Positions 41,224-43,842 of a DNA stretch of 43,842 nt are shown piece after piece; the stretch's first letter is position 1, and each line of letters starts with the position of its first letter. Below the pieces are notes generated by a model. The model made no database searches. It was given only the letters and a program-made list of their open reading frames with translations, and was not told the origin of the DNA. Origin of the DNA: SIG589 sp964566175 (GTDB lineage: Bacteria > Bacillota > Clostridia > Oscillospirales > Acutalibacteraceae); the NCBI GenBank assembly GCA_964566175.1, contig CAZMHU010000017.1:1-43842 (forward strand), read 5' to 3'. The position numbers and the translations under genes were made by a program.

Positions 41224-42909
41224 ATGTCAGTAGTAGTTAAAAATGCAGAAAATCAAATCAAAGATGTTATTATTGCGGCGGCAAAGAAAGCAATGGAAAA
41301 TGGCGATTTGCCTTCGGCAGAACTCACACCGTTTTCGGTTGAAAAGCCTTCCGATACGTCACACGGAGATTATGCCGTAAACTGTGCTATGGCGTGGTCA
41401 CGCGTTTTTCGCTCCGCTCCACGTATGATTGCCGAAAAACTTATGGCAAACGCAGAACTTGACGGAACATATATCGACCGTTTCGAAATCGCAGGTCCGG
41501 GATTTATCAATCTTTTCCTGTCGGACAAATATTATTCAGATATTGTGACAGATATTTTAAACAAGGGTGAAGATTACGGCAAAAGCGATGTCGGTGCGGG
41601 AAAGCGTGCATTGGTTGAGTTTGTTTCCGCCAACCCGACAGGCCCTATGCACATCGGCAATGCAAGAGGCGGAGCTCTCGGAGACTGCTTGGCTTCGGTA
41701 CTCTCGCTCGCAGGATACAACGTTGAACGTGAATTTTACGTGAACGACGCCGGCAACCAAATCGAAAAGTTCGGGCTTTCGCTTGAATTGCGCTATTTGC
41801 AACTTTACAAAGACGGAATAGAAATGCCGGAAGATTCATATCACGGTGCAGATATCGTTGCCCACGCAAAGGCTTTTTCGGAAAAATACGGCGACAGTCT
41901 CGTCGAAACCGATTCCGATACACGCAAAAAGGCGCTTGTCGAATTTGCATTGCCTAAAAATATTCAAGCACTGCACGATGACCTCGCACAGTACAGAATA
42001 AATTATGACACTTGGTTTAAAGAAAGCAGTCTTCACGCATCGGGCGAAACTATGCGCATAATCAAACTTTTAAAGGAAAGCGGCAACACCTATGAAAAAG
42101 AGGGTGCGCTTTGGTTCAGCGGCGAAAAATTCGGCAGTGAGGACTTTGTTCTCGTTCGCTCCAACGGTATTCCCACGTATATCGCCCCTGATATCGCATA
42201 TCACTACAACAAACTCGTCACGCGCGGTTTTGACAAAGCGATAAACATTTGGGGTGCAGACCATCACGGATATGTTCCCCGCCTTAAAGCGGCACTCTCC
42301 GCCCTCGGCGTTGATGCAGACAAACTCGATGTCGTCCTTATGCAGATGGTACGTCTTGTCCGCAACGGCGAAGTTATCAAGGCATCAAAGCGTTCCGGAA
42401 AGGCTATTACACTTATAACACTCCTTGAAGAAGTTCCGATTGATGCGGCACGCTTCTTCTTCAATCTCCGCGAGCCCAACAGCCACTTTGATTTTGACCT
42501 TGATTTGGCGGTTGAGCAATCAAACCAAAACCCCGTATATTACGTTCAGTATGCCTTTGCACGTATTTGCAGTATACTGCGCAACCTCGACAAAGAGGGC
42601 ATCACTTCTCGCCCCTGTACAGCAGCGGAACTCGCTCTTCTCACACTTTCCGAAGAGCGTGAACTTATAAATACACTTGCGGCGTTCACAAAAACGATTG
42701 AAAATGCCGCCGCGGCATATGACCCCGCAAAACTCACCCACTACGCAGTCGACGTCGCCGCCCAGTTCCACAAATTCTATAACAACTGCCGTATAAAGGG
42801 TGTTGATGAAAACCTCTTGCAGGCAAGACTTTCGCTCTGTCTCGCCGCCAAGACGGTTATCAAAAACGTCCTTGACACACTTAAAATCTCCGCACCGGAA
42901 AGTATGTAA
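41224..42909 (+). CDS. argS: Arginyl-tRNA synthetase
   Basis: Charges tRNA-Arg; 561 aa. The N-terminal Add1 domain recognises the tRNA D-loop. The class I motif is VSANPTGPMHIGNARGGALGD, and FYVNDAGNQIEKFG is diagnostic. The KMSK loop is replaced by IKASKRSGKAITL, normal for the family. A DALR anticodon-binding domain ends the protein (NPVYYVQYAFARICSILRNL). GAAGAGGT precedes the ATG within the end of the DUF1934 gene. Confidence 0.97.
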   Translation: MSVVVKNAENQIKDVIIAAAKKAMENGDLPSAELTPFSVEKPSDTSHGDYAVNCAMAWSRVFRSAPRMIAEKLMANAELDGTYIDRFEIAGPGFINLFLSDKYYSDIVTDILNKGEDYGKSDVGAGKRALVEFVSANPTGPMHIGNARGGALGDCLASVLSLAGYNVEREFYVNDAGNQIEKFGLSLELRYLQLYKDGIEMPEDSYHGADIVAHAKAFSEKYGDSLVETDSDTRKKALVEFALPKNIQALHDDLAQYRINYDTWFKESSLHASGETMRIIKLLKESGNTYEKEGALWFSGEKFGSEDFVLVRSNGIPTYIAPDIAYHYNKLVTRGFDKAINIWGADHHGYVPRLKAALSALGVDADKLDVVLMQMVRLVRNGEVIKASKRSGKAITLITLLEEVPIDAARFFFNLREPNSHFDFDLDLAVEQSNQNPVYYVQYAFARICSILRNLDKEGITSRPCTAAELALLTLSEERELINTLAAFTKTIENAAAAYDPAKLTHYAVDVAAQFHKFYNNCRIKGVDENLLQARLSLCLAAKTVIKNVLDTLKISAPESM

Positions 42910-42912
42910 AAT

Positions 42913-43734
42913 ATGGAACGTACCAAACAGATTGAACGCAGCCTCATAACCACATACCGAAAAAGCATATGGAACAATTTTATCGGCGCCGTAAAGGAAT
43001 ACGAACTTATCAACGCGGGTGATAAAATCGCCGTTTGCATATCGGGCGGTAAAGACTCAATGCTCCTTGCAAAATGTATGCAGGAACTGAACCGCCACAG
43101 CGAAATTCCCTTTTCACTTGAATTTATCGTTATGGACCCCGGTTACAATCCGGAAAACCGAGCGCTTATTGAGAAAAACTCCAAAACGCTCGGCATTCCC
43201 GTTAAAATTTTCGAAAGCGATATTTTCGAAACCGTTACACGTGCGGGCGGTTCTCCTTGCTATCTTTGTGCGCGAATGCGACGCGGTTTTCTCTACGCCA
43301 AGGCGAAAGAACTCGGTTGCAACAAAATCGCCCTCGGACATCACTTTGATGACGCGGTTGAAACTCTGCTGATGAGTATGATGTATTCAAGCGAAATCAA
43401 AACAATGATGCCAAAACTAAAAAGTCTCAATTTTGAAAATATGGAACTCATACGTCCGCTTTACAAGGTGAACGAGCGCCATATTATCGCCTGGAGCAAT
43501 TATAACGAACTCCGTTTCTTGCGCTGTGCCTGTCGTTTTACCGAACAGAGCGAAGAACACGAAGAACTTTCAAAACGCCGTGAAACCAAGCGCCTTATAG
43601 CCGAACTGCGCAAAACGAACCCCGAGGTTGACAAAAACCTTTTCCGCAGTATGCACAACGTAAACCTCGGTTCTATTCTCGGCTGGCGCGCCTGCGACGG
43701 AGAGCCGCCGCACAGTTTTACAGAAAAATACTGA
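42913..43734 (+). CDS. TtcA-like PP-loop ATPase (tRNA sulphur-carrier type)
   Basis: ATP-pyrophosphatase of 273 aa, probably a tRNA thiolation enzyme related to TtcA (2-thiocytidine). The PP-loop is CISGGKDSMLLAKCM near residue 37. CYLCARMRRGFLY near 117 gives the CxxC pair, GHHFDDAVETLLMSMMY the second family block, and RFLRCACRF near 205 further cysteines that could hold an iron-sulphur cluster with the CxxC. It starts 3 bases after argS with only a weak ribosome site, suggesting translational coupling. The precise target base is not readable. Confidence 0.85.
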   Translation: MERTKQIERSLITTYRKSIWNNFIGAVKEYELINAGDKIAVCISGGKDSMLLAKCMQELNRHSEIPFSLEFIVMDPGYNPENRALIEKNSKTLGIPVKIFESDIFETVTRAGGSPCYLCARMRRGFLYAKAKELGCNKIALGHHFDDAVETLLMSMMYSSEIKTMMPKLKSLNFENMELIRPLYKVNERHIIAWSNYNELRFLRCACRFTEQSEEHEELSKRRETKRLIAELRKTNPEVDKNLFRSMHNVNLGSILGWRACDGEPPHSFTEKY

Positions 43735-43746
43735 CGCAAATTTTCC

Positions 43747-43775
43747 TTGACACCGAGCCGCAAATAATATATTAT
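43747..43775 (+). promoter_or_regulatory. Promoter of tRNA-Leu
   Basis: TTGACA (43747-43752) and TATTAT (43770-43775) with a 17-base spacer, 13 bases before the tRNA. Confidence 0.8.
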
Positions 43776-43788
43776 TATATTTGTGCCC

Positions 43789-43842
43789 GCCGCTGTGGTG
43801 GAATAGGCAGACACAAGGGACTTAAAATCCCTCGGTAGCGAT
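43789..43842 (+). tRNA. tRNA-Leu (anticodon UAA), partial
   Basis: The 5' part of a class II tRNA cut by the window end. GCCGCTG is the acceptor arm, followed by TG, a D arm with GGCAGAC, and an anticodon arm GGGAC-TTAAAAT-CCC-type with anticodon TAA at 43823-43825. The beginning of the long variable arm (CGGTAGCGAT) is present; the T arm and 3' end lie outside. Confidence 0.92.

Noticed and set aside
1..43842. CRISPR arrays, insertion sequences or prophage
   Set aside because: I saw no regularly spaced direct repeats, transposase, integrase or phage structural gene on either strand.

Overview
This window looks like chromosome from an uncultured or gut-type Clostridia, probably near Oscillospiraceae/Ruminococcaceae. 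The reasons are dockerin and cohesin domains, Gram-positive gene neighbourhoods (walJ-rlmH; DUF1934 gene-argS; rpmG-secE-nusG-rplK-rplA-rplJ-rplL), strong GGAGG ribosome sites, sigma-A promoters, a GAAC-N4-GTTC SOS box, and moderate GC with many U-tailed hairpin terminators. The assignment is an inference from gene content. I see no phage, insertion sequence or CRISPR array, and no gene-free stretch longer than 300 bases.

Layout. (1) 41-5379, plus strand: a secreted peptidoglycan hydrolase with two dockerins, a membrane-anchored cohesin protein, an aldose 1-epimerase and an SGNH hydrolase. (2) 5436-10194, minus strand: a complete branched-chain amino acid ABC importer (livK-H-M-G-F) with its own promoter and an attenuator-like hairpin after livK. 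(3) 10307-13682: maf, a MATE exporter behind a structured leader with terminator (candidate guanidine-IV riboswitch), and an SOS-controlled dinB that seems to start at ATT. (4) 13811-17184: two overlapping FAD-dependent oxidoreductase genes and an unrecognised gene. (5) 17326-19645: gap and eno, convergent on a shared terminator region. (6) 19775-25956: rlmB, a large membrane protein that looks like a catalytically dead P1B-type ATPase, metG and tatD. (7) 26165-28780: murA, walJ and rlmH. (8) 28993-32825: the rpmG-secE-nusG-rplK-rplA and rplJ-rplL translation/secretion cluster. It carries an L10 leader, two apparent mimics of the 23S rRNA L1 stalk, and a SecE with a long extra membrane domain. 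(9) 32951-36260: a GH123-like (DUF4091) enzyme, a ROK sugar kinase and a GmhA-like SIS isomerase. (10) 36386-39846, minus strand: aconitase and a eukaryote-type NADP isocitrate dehydrogenase. (11) 40017-43734: murI, a DUF1934 gene, argS and a TtcA-like gene, followed by a tRNA-Leu(UAA) cut by the window end.

The most unusual items are the degenerate P-type ATPase between rlmB and metG, the SecE fusion, the non-cellulosomal cohesin/dockerin pair, the paired L1-stalk mimics, the candidate guanidine-IV leader, and the ATT-initiated, LexA-boxed dinB. All identifications come from reading motifs by eye; no database search was run.
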